Positions 44,586 through 53,248 are shown, counted from the stretch's first letter. The stretch: DNA of 64,000 nucleotides from Pedobacter sp. Leaf250 (GCF_920984735.1 NZ_CAKLBU010000010.1:1-64000); one strand, 5' to 3'. The notes: generated by a model not told the origin, from the letters alone. Numbers and translations: made by a program.

Positions 44586-45029
44586 ATGGAATTAACCGTA
44601 AATATCCCTGCACTATTATTTCCTGCCATAAGCTTAATTATGCTGGCTTACACCAATCGGTTTTTGGCATTGGCAGCTTTGGTTAGGAGTTTGAAATCAA
44701 AATATGAAGAAAGCGAGAAAAATATCGGCTTGCAAAATCAGATTAGAAACCTACGTTATAGGTTAAAGTTGATAAAAAACATGCAGGCTTTGGGCGTTTT
44801 AAGTTTTTGCCTTTGCCTGTTCTGCATGTTTTTTATCTATCTGGAATGGAATATTATTGCCGAAATCCTCTTTGCGCTAAGCTTAATATTATTTATGCTT
44901 TCGCTGATTATCTCCTTAATTGAAATTCAAATTAGTACCAAAGCGTTAGAATTAGAACTGAGTACGCTCGAAGATTTAGAGGATGAATCACTTGGCGGCT
45001 TTATTAAAAAGAAATTTAAAAAAGATTAG
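44586..45029 (+). CDS. DUF2721-type membrane protein
   Basis: A 147-residue protein (from the ATG at 44586; a TTG six codons upstream is less likely) with a first membrane segment IPALLFPAISLIMLAYTNRF, a charged helix with LAALVRSLKSKYEESEKN, and two further membrane segments (about 80-100 and 105-125). The order ExN..P, FxALxxRxRxL fits DUF2721, whose role is unknown. Convergent with the MaoC gene with 5 nt between stops. Confidence 0.78.
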   Translation: MELTVNIPALLFPAISLIMLAYTNRFLALAALVRSLKSKYEESEKNIGLQNQIRNLRYRLKLIKNMQALGVLSFCLCLFCMFFIYLEWNIIAEILFALSLILFMLSLIISLIEIQISTKALELELSTLEDLEDESLGGFIKKKFKKD

Positions 45030-45034
45030 AACAT

Positions 45035-45499
45035 TTAGGCAACAATGAAGTGGTACAAGAAAACAACTTCACCTGTAAAAGCAGGCTTCTTCTGACCATC
45101 AATTTCCATTTCGATACCCATATTCACTTTAGTAACACCACGCAAATTAACAATGGAAGCCAACTTAGCCTTCAATCTAATTTTGCTATTTACCAAAACA
45201 GGTTGTGCAAATTTTAAACTTTCAATACCGTAATTAATCTCCATTTTTAGGTTTTGGATATCAACAATTTCTTTCCATAAATAAGGAATTAACGATAATG
45301 TTAAGTAACCATGGGCAATTGTACCACCAAAAGGTCCTTCATTTTTTGCTCTTTCCTCATCGGTATGAATCCACTGATAATCCAGTGTAGCATCGGCAAA
45401 TTTATTTATTTGTTCCTGGGTAATGGTATGCCATGATGAAACGCCCAATTCTTTGCCTAAATGTTGTTCAAATTCTGCGTGTGAAGTAATAATTTGCAT
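45035..45499 (-). CDS. MaoC-like (R)-hydratase family protein
   Basis: Hot-dog-fold protein of 154 residues resembling (R)-specific enoyl-CoA hydratases. The hydratase motif is present: DATLDYQWIHTDEERAKNEGPFGGTIAHGYLTLSL (about 35-70), cited here as YQWIHTDEERA and FGGTIAHGYLTLS, with catalytic Asp replaced in the usual D-x-NxxH arrangement by YQWIH, so activity is uncertain. Possible role in acyl-CoA metabolism. Confidence 0.87.
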   Translation of the reverse strand: MQIITSHAEFEQHLGKELGVSSWHTITQEQINKFADATLDYQWIHTDEERAKNEGPFGGTIAHGYLTLSLIPYLWKEIVDIQNLKMEINYGIESLKFAQPVLVNSKIRLKAKLASIVNLRGVTKVNMGIEMEIDGQKKPAFTGEVVFLYHFIVA

Positions 45500-45563
45500 T
45501 GTAAAGTATTTATCGCTTTGCGTTTAGCGGTTTAAAAATTGTTTAAAGTTATTTGTTAAGCTC

Positions 45564-46157
45564 TTAGATTAAATTTCTTTCTCTAAACCAAACTTCGTCA
45601 GGCACAGCAGAAAAGTTATCCATTTTATCGATTAAAATTTCAGCATCCGCCTCATTAAAAACTAAATCACGGTTGGCAGGTTTTAGGAATTTACTTTGTA
45701 CCATCATTTCCATTTGAGCGAATAACGGATCGTAAAAACCGCCAACATTTAATACTCCAATTGGTTTATTGTGCAAGCCCAATTGTAACCAGGTAAGCAC
45801 TTCAAAAAACTCTTCGAGTGTACCAAAACCACCCGGAAGAATCACGAAGCCATCGCTTAAATCGGCCATTTTTTGCTTCCTCTGATGCATATTTTCAGTA
45901 ATAATCATTTCTGTTACACCTTTATGACCAACTTCCTTATCCATTAAAAATTGAGGAATTACTCCAGTAACCAAACCACCCATTTCTAAGATATCGTTTG
46001 CCAAAACACCCATAACGCCTACACTTCCACCACCGTAAACCAACCTAATGCCTTGTTTCACAAGTGTTTCTGCAAGTTGTTTTATCGCCTTGCGTAACTG
46101 CACATCGCCATTAAAATTTGAGCCGCAATACACGCAAACTGCCTTAAGCTTATTCAT
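45564..46157 (-). CDS. LOG family protein (TIGR00730, cytokinin-riboside 5'-monophosphate phosphoribohydrolase-like)
   Basis: Rossmann-like enzyme, 197 residues, hydrolysing nucleoside 5'-monophosphates to base and ribose 5-phosphate. VCVYCGSNF starts the fold, GGGSVGVMGVLAND follows, and the signature motif PGGFGTLEEFFEVLTWLQLG (PGGxGTxxE, about 108) with MHQRKQKM (substrate Arg/Lys) is intact. The natural base in bacteria is often AMP; a cytokinin role is not implied. Confidence 0.93.
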   Translation of the reverse strand: MNKLKAVCVYCGSNFNGDVQLRKAIKQLAETLVKQGIRLVYGGGSVGVMGVLANDILEMGGLVTGVIPQFLMDKEVGHKGVTEMIITENMHQRKQKMADLSDGFVILPGGFGTLEEFFEVLTWLQLGLHNKPIGVLNVGGFYDPLFAQMEMMVQSKFLKPANRDLVFNEADAEILIDKMDNFSAVPDEVWFRERNLI

Positions 46158-46249
46158 TTTGTTTTAAAATTTACCGAAGTTAAGATTTTATCAGCTTTCT
46201 ATAAATTTTAATTCTGAACAAAGCTGTGACAAGTATCTTTTTTAAAGGT

Positions 46250-46352
46250 TTTGGAAAGCAATTGCAGTAGTTTATTTTAACGTCCGTCCTTCTATCTCTT
46301 CAAGTCCTCTCCCGATAAATCGGGATGTGGGCTTTCCGTTCTATAAGGTTTA
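46250..46352 (-). repeat. Mosaic intergenic repeat, copy 5
   Basis: On the minus strand TAAACCTTATAGAACGG plus AAAGCCC is followed by a CCCGATTTATCGGG hairpin interior, then AAGGACGGACG, and ends TTGCTTTCCAAAA. More diverged than the other copies. The rest of the 46158-46523 gap holds two AACCT-type dyads (about 46425-46455) and the terminator below. Confidence 0.55.
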
Positions 46353-46465
46353 TACAGTTTGGCTTGTAGAAAAAACAATGGCTAAGATAAATAGACCTGA
46401 AGGTTTATCTACAGACCATTAAAAAACCTCGGAGGTTATAAAAACCTGCTAGGTTTTAGTTAACA

Positions 46466-46493
46466 AAAAACGTCGAATAAAATCCGACGTTTT
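46466..46493 (-). terminator. Terminator after the TonB-dependent receptor gene
   Basis: AACGTCG (46469-46475) and CGACGTT (46485-46491) form the stem; the minus strand continues with TTTTT. It lies 31 nt past the receptor stop. Confidence 0.82.
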
Positions 46494-46523
46494 AACCAAA
46501 TATATAAGAGAGAAAAATTTAAT

Positions 46524-49103
46524 TTAGAACGAGAATCTTAAAGTTGCTCCGTAAGTTCTTGGATCGCCGAGTACACCAGCATATAAGCCAGAGTTACCTG
46601 CGGCTGCTTGCAACTGCTCGAAATAGTTTTTGTTGCCAATATTTCTGCTCCAAACAAATGCCGAAAACTTTTCAGACCTAAATCCTAATCTCGCATTAAA
46701 TAACGAGTAACCTGCAACATTTAAAACTGCTGATGGAGTAGCGTTTGAGGAATAATCAGAACGATAACTTACATCACCTGCAATAAAATATCTTCCTGCT
46801 TTTGTAGCTAAATTTCCTGATGTGCTTAATTCTGCACCACCAGAAACATTGTATTTTGATATCCCTGGCAATCTACCTCCGGAGGCATCTTTAAAAGCAA
46901 CCTGCGTGGCAACACCATTAACCAATTCGGTATGGCCTGTTTCTTCTAGTGGCAATGGTGCGTTTGTAAAAGTTACATATTTGCCATCAAGATAAGATAA
47001 CGCCGCATTTAAGTTTAGAAATCTTTCCAATTGATAAGTTCCATCAATTTCGAAACCTCTTACTTTTACCCTTTCGGCATTTGCCAAATAACCTCTGTTA
47101 ACACCTAATTGTGGCGATTGCACATTGGTTTGATAATCTTTAATATCAGTATTAAAAGCCGTTACATTTAAAATTGCACCTTTGAAAGGTTTGGTTTTTA
47201 AACCCAATTCATAATGTTCAACATATTCGGGTTTTACAACGGCCAAAGTTAAATCTGCAGCACCAATAGAGGTTGTTGGCAAACCACCAACATTTACACC
47301 AACTGGCTTGTAAGCAGTTGAGAAAGTTGCATAAGCATTTAATTTAGGCGTTGGACGGTATGAAACGGTGATATTTCCTGATAAATTGTTATTATCTACA
47401 TCAGTTGTAAATTGTTGGTTGGCATAAACTGCTGCTTTAAGCGCCAGCAATGCAGCGTCGGTTGTTTGCAAACCGCCATAAGTATTTCTATTATAATCTA
47501 CATCCTTTTTATCGTATGTATATCTTAAACCTGGTAAAATGTGGAGATTTTTAACAACTTCCCAATCTATTTGACCGAAAACAGCTGCACTTAAGGATTT
47601 AATGGTTGAATTTGTTTTTATACCAAAACCATCTAACAAGCCTGGGGTAGAATATAAAGCTTGAGCACCTGTTGCACTTGTTTGTACGAAGCGCCATTGG
47701 TCTTTACCAGTTTCTTCGGTTTGATCTAAACCTTTTAAATTCTGTCCGAGTAAAAAAACGCCAATCACACCGCTTAATTTATCATTGATGTTACCCGCAT
47801 ATCTAATTTCTTGAGAGTATTGGTCGTGACGAGAGTTACCTTGCGATTTAGTTAAAGCGGCTAACTCCGAAAAATCTCTGTCGTTAGTTGGGTCCCAGTT
47901 CCAAAATCTCCATGCCGTTGTTGAAGTTAAGGTTCCACCTCCAATTTTATAATCTACGTTTACCGATACACCACCAATAGATTGATTGTGTCGCCAAGGT
48001 GTGTTGGTATTTATTTCCCTTGCGAATGGGTCGATTTTTGGTTGTTGATAACCGAGAGCAGATACAATTGTTGCATATTGACGATAGGCACTTCTTTCTG
48101 TTGGCGTTACACCAGCAATAACCAATGGATATCCCGCCGGATGTTGTACACTCACATCGCCACTTAATAAAATCTTTAATCGATCGGATGGTGTGAAATA
48201 TAGTTGCCCTTTAAAACCTAAATTGTTTTGTCCGCTATAACGGCGTTCTTCTTTTGTATTCCAAATGGTTCCATCACGCTGCGTCCCTGATAAGGAAATT
48301 TTTGCAGCCAGATTTTTGGCTAAACCGCCAGAAACCGATGCCTTTGCCTGAAGAAAATTATAATTTCCTACACTCATTTCCACTTTGGCTGTTGGAGTTT
48401 GTGTAGGTTTAGTTGTGGTGATGTTAAATGCGCCAGCTGTAGTATTCTTACCAAATAAGGTTCCTTGCGGACCACGAATTACTTCTATTTGTTCTATATC
48501 GAGGAAATCTGTTGAAGTTGCAGCCGGACGGGCATGATACACTCCATCAACATAAAATCCAACTCCCGGGTCGATACCATCATTTGTTAAACCAAATGTA
48601 GAACCTAAACCACGAATATTTAGCGTAGTATTACGAGCATTTGAGGCATACAACTGTACGGATGGAACCAATTCTTTTAAACGATTTACGTTAAAAGCAC
48701 CAGCATTTTCTGCAGCTTGTCCACCGATAACTGTAATTGGAATTGGCACATCCTGCAATACTTCGGAGCGTCTTCTTGAAGTTACCACAATTTCATCAAG
48801 TTGAGTATCTTCAACCAATGTAAGTTCGATTGGTGTTTCCTGTAATTTTAGAATCTGAAAATCTTGAGGTTTATAACCCACATAACTAACTCTGATATAA
48901 AATGGCGGTTGTTGTTTAGCATCGATGGTAAAAGCACCATTTGCATCACTTGTAATAGCAATAGTTGTACCTCTAACGGTAATTGTTGCTCCAGGGATGG
49001 TGGTATTATTTGAACCTTTTACTATACCGGTTACTGTATTTTGAGCGAAAACAGTACCTGCCGAAAAGATTATTGAAAATAATAAAAATAAAGTTTTTTT
49101 CAT
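46524..49103 (-). CDS. TonB-dependent receptor (CarboxypepD_reg + plug + barrel)
   Basis: Active outer-membrane transporter, 859 residues, with signal peptide (KKTLFLLFSIIFSAGTVFAQ). An N-terminal regulatory-like domain (TVTGIVKGSNNTTIPGATITV, about 22-100), then plug (LQDVPIPITVIGGQAAENAGAF ... NIRGLGS, IEVIRGPQGTLFGKNTTAGAFN, about 105-230) and a barrel ending GATLRFSF. The plug marks resemble receptors for siderophores or other large ligands, but the cargo is unknown. No SusD partner is adjacent, so it is probably not a SusCD pair. A palindrome overlaps the predicted transcription start (49233-49248). Confidence 0.95.
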   Translation of the reverse strand: MKKTLFLLFSIIFSAGTVFAQNTVTGIVKGSNNTTIPGATITVRGTTIAITSDANGAFTIDAKQQPPFYIRVSYVGYKPQDFQILKLQETPIELTLVEDTQLDEIVVTSRRRSEVLQDVPIPITVIGGQAAENAGAFNVNRLKELVPSVQLYASNARNTTLNIRGLGSTFGLTNDGIDPGVGFYVDGVYHARPAATSTDFLDIEQIEVIRGPQGTLFGKNTTAGAFNITTTKPTQTPTAKVEMSVGNYNFLQAKASVSGGLAKNLAAKISLSGTQRDGTIWNTKEERRYSGQNNLGFKGQLYFTPSDRLKILLSGDVSVQHPAGYPLVIAGVTPTERSAYRQYATIVSALGYQQPKIDPFAREINTNTPWRHNQSIGGVSVNVDYKIGGGTLTSTTAWRFWNWDPTNDRDFSELAALTKSQGNSRHDQYSQEIRYAGNINDKLSGVIGVFLLGQNLKGLDQTEETGKDQWRFVQTSATGAQALYSTPGLLDGFGIKTNSTIKSLSAAVFGQIDWEVVKNLHILPGLRYTYDKKDVDYNRNTYGGLQTTDAALLALKAAVYANQQFTTDVDNNNLSGNITVSYRPTPKLNAYATFSTAYKPVGVNVGGLPTTSIGAADLTLAVVKPEYVEHYELGLKTKPFKGAILNVTAFNTDIKDYQTNVQSPQLGVNRGYLANAERVKVRGFEIDGTYQLERFLNLNAALSYLDGKYVTFTNAPLPLEETGHTELVNGVATQVAFKDASGGRLPGISKYNVSGGAELSTSGNLATKAGRYFIAGDVSYRSDYSSNATPSAVLNVAGYSLFNARLGFRSEKFSAFVWSRNIGNKNYFEQLQAAAGNSGLYAGVLGDPRTYGATLRFSF

Positions 49104-49232
49104 GATTGTGTTAAAATGTTTGGTTTAGATGTGTTATTAATAACTCGTTCGGAAATTTTTGAATTGCTTGCTTAAAGGGCAACAACAACACTGTTTTAAG
49201 TTTTGAGTAATATTCATCATGGTTAATTATAT

Positions 49233-49248
49233 TAAATCTATAGATTTA
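49233..49248. promoter_or_regulatory. 16-bp perfect palindrome at the receptor promoter
   Basis: TAAATCTATAGATTTA is its own reverse complement. It lies directly downstream of the -7 box TATATTTG (49254-49261, minus strand), at the expected transcription start, and 130-145 nt before the receptor ATG. That position fits an operator of an unidentified dimeric regulator. Confidence 0.6.
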
Positions 49249-49253
49249 GTCGA

Positions 49254-49261
49254 CAAATATA
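49254..49261 (-). promoter_or_regulatory. -7 promoter box of the TonB-dependent receptor gene
   Basis: TATATTTG on the minus strand fits TAnnTTTG exactly. It implies a 5' UTR of about 145 nt and places the palindrome 49233-49248 at +1. Confidence 0.5.
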
Positions 49262-49446
49262 TTAAAAAAAAGCATCTGCCAAATTTTATTTTGCGAATTG
49301 TTTTTTGCGAATTAACTCTGGGTGTATTAATCGCTTGAATTATAGCAAAATTTCAATAAAATTTTCGAAAATGGTAAGCATCTTAAGGTCGTTGAAAGAT
49401 GTGGCACCGCTAATGTTAAGTTATCGGGTTTAATAGTAAATTTGGT

Positions 49447-49494
49447 AAGTTACTAACTCTAACAGGCCTGATATTTATTAAGAGTTAGTAACTT
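49447..49494. repeat. Perfect 14-bp inverted repeat (AAGTTACTAACTCT)
   Basis: AAGTTACTAACTCT (49447-49460) pairs with AGAGTTAGTAACTT (49481-49494) and is followed by TTTT. The same stem occurs inside the mosaic repeat at 57258-57303. It lies in the 690-nt gap upstream of the receptor gene, which holds no gene I can support apart from this, the promoter and repeat copy 6. Confidence 0.75.
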
Positions 49495-49587
49495 TTAATA
49501 AACCAATAAAATGATACAGTTTTTAATCCTGTTTAATAGGCCAGGCTAAATGCAGCCATTTACGGTTCGAGGCACAATCTGCGTTAA

Positions 49588-49650
49588 TAAACCTGACAGC
49601 AGCGGCAGCCCCGAGTTTTTCTACGAGGGCTATAGCGAATGGCAGGACTG
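49588..49650 (+). repeat. Mosaic intergenic repeat, copy 6
   Basis: TAAACCTGACAGCAGCGGC then AGCCCCGAG, loop, CGAGGGCTATAGCGAATGG and CAGGACTG. Its interior is a short CCC..GGG hairpin, as in copy 3. It lies between the receptor and the IS110 element. Confidence 0.75.
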
Positions 49651-49751
49651 TGCTAACCGATGAGCTATAACGCTCATTTACAAAAAGATTAAGATTAAGC
49701 TCTTAAATAATCGGGAGTAATTCATTATATCAAAACACTCAATTTAAAAGA

Positions 49752-49774
49752 TTTCTCCTCTGCGGTCGAAATGA
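49752..49774. repeat. Half of a GAGAAATCTTTG-type repeat abutting the IS110 element
   Basis: AGATTTCTCCTCTGCGGTCG with AAATGA matches the repeat arm at 10569-10660 (in reverse complement, AGATTTCTCC..CGGTCGAAATGACG) but stops at GAAATGA, where the inferred IS right end begins. The mirrored half is missing. Confidence 0.65.
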
Positions 49775-49795
49775 TTGTTATGATAAATACAAGTT

Positions 49796-50818
49796 CTATG
49801 CAGCTATTTTATAATTATTTTTAAATGCCGTTTGGTTTTTGATAACAGCTGCTACCCTAAGTACTATTTTGTTTCTGACCGCATTTAGAACCGCCATGCC
49901 GTGCTTTCCTTCATCCCTTTTTCTGTTGTAGTAGTTTTTGATTTCTTGGTTATACTGTATAGCAGATAATGCTCCTAGATGTAACAATCTTTTTAGCTCC
50001 TTGTTGGCCATTCTATGAACCCTGGTTTTGCCTTTTATGCTGATACCACTGCTATGCTCAAATGGAGCTACGCCTGCATAACAGGCAAGTTGTTTTCCGG
50101 TGGGACTACCTGCAAAGGTAGCTGTACAGCCGATAAGATATACAGCAGTTACGTGTCCTATTCCGGGTATGCTGATTAGTAGCTTATAATTGTTCTTGAA
50201 AGCATTGTTTTCTTCTATTATTTTTTTTATCTCCTGCTCAATATTCCTGATGGACTTAACTATGCCGTCAATGGCGGATTTTAGTGATCTCTCAATGATT
50301 TTCTGATGTGCTTTTTCATTTACATTTCCCAGTTCCTTAATGGAAACCCTCAGGCTGGTAATCTGTTTGAGAAGTTTTGTCCTGGCAGATATAAAGTCTT
50401 TAAGGTGTAACAAGATAGGGTTTAATGGCATTGTAGCGGTTAAAGTATCCGATTCTTTGAACGCGTAATTACATAGACGAATACTGTCTATCTTATCATT
50501 CTTTCCTCTGGCTATACCAAAGCTCCACTTGATGTGGGCTGCATTGCCAATGTGGATCGGAAGATGTTTTCTGCTGCAGAAAGACCAGATCTGACGATGA
50601 TAAATGCCCGTGTTTTCGATCACTACAAGGGAGTTCCCATCCATAGTTACCCCATGGGCCTTAAGCCATTTATCGAATACCTTTATTCCAGGATTGGTAT
50701 TTTCAAAGCGAGCTGTTTCAACCCCCTGTTTTACATGGCTTAGAACAGTCATTAAAGAAACGTCGAAGTACGGTTTTGAAACATCAATACCGATGAAGAA
50801 TTTTGTTGGGCCTTTCAT
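49796..50818 (-). CDS. IS110-family transposase (DEDD recombinase)
   Basis: Recombinase of 340 residues from the ATG at 50818; an upstream start adding 13 residues is less plausible. The N-terminal RuvC-like DEDD domain shows FIGIDVSKPYFDVSL (Asp), LVVIENTGIYHRQIW (Glu) and GKNDKIDSIRLCNYA (Asp pair). After a coiled-coil stretch comes the IS116/IS110/IS902 C-terminal domain: LLISIPGIGHVTAVYLIG and ACYAGVAPFEHSSGISIKG with the catalytic serine region (HSSG). The frame is intact, so the element may be active. In this family the protein is guided by a non-coding RNA to its target. Confidence 0.94.
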   Translation of the reverse strand: MKGPTKFFIGIDVSKPYFDVSLMTVLSHVKQGVETARFENTNPGIKVFDKWLKAHGVTMDGNSLVVIENTGIYHRQIWSFCSRKHLPIHIGNAAHIKWSFGIARGKNDKIDSIRLCNYAFKESDTLTATMPLNPILLHLKDFISARTKLLKQITSLRVSIKELGNVNEKAHQKIIERSLKSAIDGIVKSIRNIEQEIKKIIEENNAFKNNYKLLISIPGIGHVTAVYLIGCTATFAGSPTGKQLACYAGVAPFEHSSGISIKGKTRVHRMANKELKRLLHLGALSAIQYNQEIKNYYNRKRDEGKHGMAVLNAVRNKIVLRVAAVIKNQTAFKNNYKIAA

Positions 50819-50829
50819 TCTGTTTTTTT

Positions 50830-51000
50830 TATGTTTGTAGCAATTACCTGATTCCAACCCATCGATCCAAGTCCTTAATAATGGGTAATGCCCTAATTGT
50901 TATCTGGTCACTAAGGGAGAAAATCGGTAGCGGATTGCATCATTTCATAGGTATAAAAACCTTGACGAAGTATTAATGTGCCGCTACCGATTAGGTAATA
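50830..51000 (-). ncRNA. Candidate IS110 bridge RNA (two-loop guide RNA)
   Basis: Upstream of the transposase, AATCGGTAGCGG (50922-50933) and CCGCTACCGATT (50981-50992) form a perfect 12-bp stem around a 47-nt loop that contains an inner AGGT/ACCT stem. Closer to the gene, GCAATTACC (50840-50848) can pair with GGTAATGC (50884-50891), or ACCCAT with ATGGGT, giving a second loop. Two internal loops, one for target and one for donor, are the hallmark of IS110 bridge RNAs. Guides in the first loop (plus strand ATCATTTC 50939-50946; TGACGAAGT 50963-50971) read as overlapping parts of GAAATGACGAAGT. Exact RNA ends are not determinable. Confidence 0.65.
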
Positions 51001-51170
51001 TCTAAATCTCTTATTCAAATTTAAGCAAATAATAATATTCGATTAATCCTTAAATAGATACTGATACAAATCTAAAGGACGGCTTAGCTAGGGAAATCAG
51101 ATTTGTGCAATTAAAACAGTTATCGTTTAAAGCGTAGAGATTATTTAGTTATTTAAAGCTACACATTAAA

Positions 51171-51201
51171 TAAAAACGAGGCTATCGTTTCTGATGCCTC
51201 G
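51171..51201 (-). terminator. Terminator after guaB
   Basis: CGAGGC (51177-51182) pairs with GCCTCG (51196-51201), and the minus strand continues TTTTTATTT. It lies about 90 nt past the guaB stop. The remaining part of the 50819-51289 gap is IS end sequence and an ACAAATCT/AGATTTGT dyad (51064-51116). Confidence 0.75.
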
Positions 51202-51289
51202 CTTCTAATTTTATTTAAGCTAAATTCTCTATCGCGGCTGAAATAACCACGGTATAGAAAACTATATACTTTTTACTTTTTACTTTATT

Positions 51290-52759
51290 TTATCTCGTAT
51301 AATTCGGCGCTTCCTTGGTAATTGTAATATCATGTGGATGACTTTCACGCATACCCGCAGCGGTAATTTGCACAAATTGTGCTTCCTGCAAAGCCTCGAT
51401 ACTTGCAGCACCACAATAGCCCATACTTGCACGTAAACCACCAATGTATTGATACATCACTTCTGCCAGAGTACCCTTAAATGGCACTCTACCTACAATT
51501 CCTTCAGGAACTAACTTTTTGATATCATCTTCTACATCCTGGAAATAACGGTCTTTTGAGCCTTGCTCCATTGCTTCAATAGAGCCCATTCCGCGGTAAG
51601 ATTTAAATTTACGACCTTCATAAATGATGGTTTCACCAGGAGATTCTTCAACTCCGGCAAATAATGAACCAGCCATAACCGTACTTGCCCCAGATGCAAT
51701 AGCTTTAGCAATATCGCCAGTATGTTTAATTCCACCATCGGCAATAACCGGAACGCCTGTACCTTTTAATGCTTTAGCACATTCGTATACGGCATATAGT
51801 TGAGGAACACCAACGCCCGCAATAATTCTGGTGGTACAAATTGAACCCGGACCAATACCAACTTTAACAGCATCAGCACCTGCATCAGCCAAAAATTTAG
51901 CAGCAGCACCAGTTGCGATGTTACCTACAATAACCTGTAAATCAGGATATTTTGCTTTTACTTCTTTTAATTTATCAACTACTCCTTTCGAATGTCCGTG
52001 AGCAGTATCGATTGTAATTACATCAACACCAGCATGAACCAAAGCATCAACACGCTGTAAGGTATCGGCAGTTACGCCAACCGCAGCGCCTACGCGTAAA
52101 CGTCCACGTTCATCTTTACAAGCTGCCGGGTAGTTTTTAACTTTTGAAATATCTTTGAAAGTGATTAAACCACTTAGATAGCCATCTTTTGAAACAACTG
52201 GCAATTTTTCAATTTTATGATTTTGAAGAATTTCTTCTGCCTGAACTAAGGTTGTTCCTTCCGGAGCAATGATTAAATTATCTTTAGTCATTACCTCGGC
52301 AATTGGACGTTGCATGTTTTTTTGGAAGCGCAAATCGCGATTTGTAATGATACCTACCAGTTTATTATCGTTACTAACCACCGGAATACCGCCAATCTTG
52401 TGTTCTTTCATAATTTTGAAAGCATCGGCAACTACTGCAGTTTCTAGTAAAGTTACTGGGTCTTGAATCATTCCGCTCTCCGAACGTTTCACCTTGCGCA
52501 CTTCGTTAGCCTGTCTCTCGATAGTCATGTTTTTGTGCAACATACCGATACCGCCATTTTGCGCAATGGCAATGGCCAGTTCAGCTTCTGTTACCGTATC
52601 CATGGCTGCAGAAATCAATGGAACGTTAAGCTTAATTTTTTTAGTTAAGAAAGTGGCTGTATTTACATCACGAGGCAGAATTTCCGAATATGCGGGCACT
52701 AAAAGTACGTCGTCATATGTTAAACCTGTAGCAATAAATTTTGTGGAGTCGAGTTGCAT
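51290..52759 (-). CDS. guaB: Inosine-5'-monophosphate dehydrogenase
   Basis: NAD-dependent oxidation of IMP to XMP, the committed step to GMP. The product has 489 residues from the ATG at 52759 ([20 protein letters not shown]), the normal IMPDH length. A longer open frame to 52933 is rejected because a -7 promoter box (52792-52799) lies inside it. [13 protein letters not shown], two CBS domains (about 95-205), [13 protein letters not shown], and the catalytic Cys loop [20 protein letters not shown] (about 305) are present, then the MGSIEAM and flap segments. Confidence 0.97.
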   Translation of the reverse strand: MQLDSTKFIATGLTYDDVLLVPAYSEILPRDVNTATFLTKKIKLNVPLISAAMDTVTEAELAIAIAQNGGIGMLHKNMTIERQANEVRKVKRSESGMIQDPVTLLETAVVADAFKIMKEHKIGGIPVVSNDNKLVGIITNRDLRFQKNMQRPIAEVMTKDNLIIAPEGTTLVQAEEILQNHKIEKLPVVSKDGYLSGLITFKDISKVKNYPAACKDERGRLRVGAAVGVTADTLQRVDALVHAGVDVITIDTAHGHSKGVVDKLKEVKAKYPDLQVIVGNIATGAAAKFLADAGADAVKVGIGPGSICTTRIIAGVGVPQLYAVYECAKALKGTGVPVIADGGIKHTGDIAKAIASGASTVMAGSLFAGVEESPGETIIYEGRKFKSYRGMGSIEAMEQGSKDRYFQDVEDDIKKLVPEGIVGRVPFKGTLAEVMYQYIGGLRASMGYCGAASIEALQEAQFVQITAAGMRESHPHDITITKEAPNYTR

Positions 52760-52791
52760 AGCAAATAAATTACGATTTATTATTTGCCAGG

Positions 52792-52799
52792 CAAAGATA
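52792..52799 (-). promoter_or_regulatory. -7 promoter box of guaB
   Basis: TATCTTTG (minus strand) fits TAnnTTTG and lies 33 nt upstream of the chosen guaB ATG; it decides against the longer frame. Confidence 0.55.
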
Positions 52800-52932
52800 C
52801 AAAAAAACCATGGAAATAAAAGCGTAAAGCTAAAAATGGATAAATATTGAGGTTGGCTGACAAATGAAAATTTGCGATAAATAGATAATTTATTCAAAGG
52901 CTTTATTATCATTGCAATAAAATAGAACCACA

Positions 52933-53214
52933 ATGATTACAGAAAACAGCTACTTTGAAGGAAATGTAAAATCTTTAGGTTATCAAACCGCAGAAGGAAA
53001 ATCTACCATTGGTGTAATTAATCCTGGTGAATATACTTTTGGAACGGCACAGCTGGAAGTTATGCATGTTATTGAGGGCGAATTAGAGGTTCTCTTACCT
53101 GAACAAAACGATTGGAAAACTTTCGAAGCAGGAACGAATTTCAATGTTGAAGCCAATACATCTTTTAGTGTTAAAACAGCAGTACAAACAGCTTACTTAT
53201 GCCAGTATAGATAA
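52933..53214 (+). CDS. ppnP: Pyrimidine/purine nucleoside phosphorylase PpnP
   Basis: Small cupin-fold phosphorylase of 93 residues (family DUF1255), converting nucleosides and phosphate to bases and ribose 1-phosphate. Marks: [27 protein letters not shown] at the N-terminus (cited as [16 protein letters not shown]), the cupin strand [13 protein letters not shown], and the C-terminal [13 protein letters not shown] with the terminal YLCQYR. Nearby guaB fits nucleotide salvage. A hairpin terminator follows at once. Confidence 0.92.
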   Translation: MITENSYFEGNVKSLGYQTAEGKSTIGVINPGEYTFGTAQLEVMHVIEGELEVLLPEQNDWKTFEAGTNFNVEANTSFSVKTAVQTAYLCQYR

Positions 53215-53217
53215 ATA

Positions 53218-53248
53218 AAGAAGTCAAGTTTAAAAAACCTGACTTCTT
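53218..53248. terminator. Bidirectional terminator between ppnP and the M16 operon
   Basis: AAGAAGTCAAGTT and AACCTGACTTCTT form a stem with one mismatch around a short A-rich loop, between the convergent stops at 53214 and 53260. Confidence 0.8.

Larger units (their letters stand above)
49775..51040 (-). mobile_element. IS110-family insertion sequence (ends approximate)
   Basis: A single transposase gene (49796-50818) with about 220 nt of non-coding sequence upstream carrying inverted repeats that fit a bridge RNA. No terminal inverted repeats are seen, as expected for IS110. The right end is placed where the palindromic repeat breaks off at GAAATGA (49774). The left end is placed near ATATT|CGATTAATCC (51040) because other repeat copies continue GAAATGACG; this boundary is inference. 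Size about 1.27 kb, typical for the family. No second copy occurs in the window. Confidence 0.75.

Noticed and set aside
46524-49103. SusC-type receptor of a polysaccharide utilisation locus
   Set aside because: No SusD-like gene follows, and no glycosidase cluster is adjacent; the plug sequence is of a general TonB-dependent receptor.
49540-49700. GGTTCGAGGC segment as part of a tRNA
   Set aside because: No cloverleaf can be completed; the segment belongs to the mosaic repeat region.
49775-51040. Composite transposon with flanking IS copies
   Set aside because: Only one IS110 copy and no terminal inverted repeats or second element are seen in the window.
52760-52933. N-terminal extension of guaB (59 residues)
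   Set aside because: A -7 promoter box TATCTTTG at 52792-52799 and the canonical IMPDH start at 52759 make the extension untranslated.
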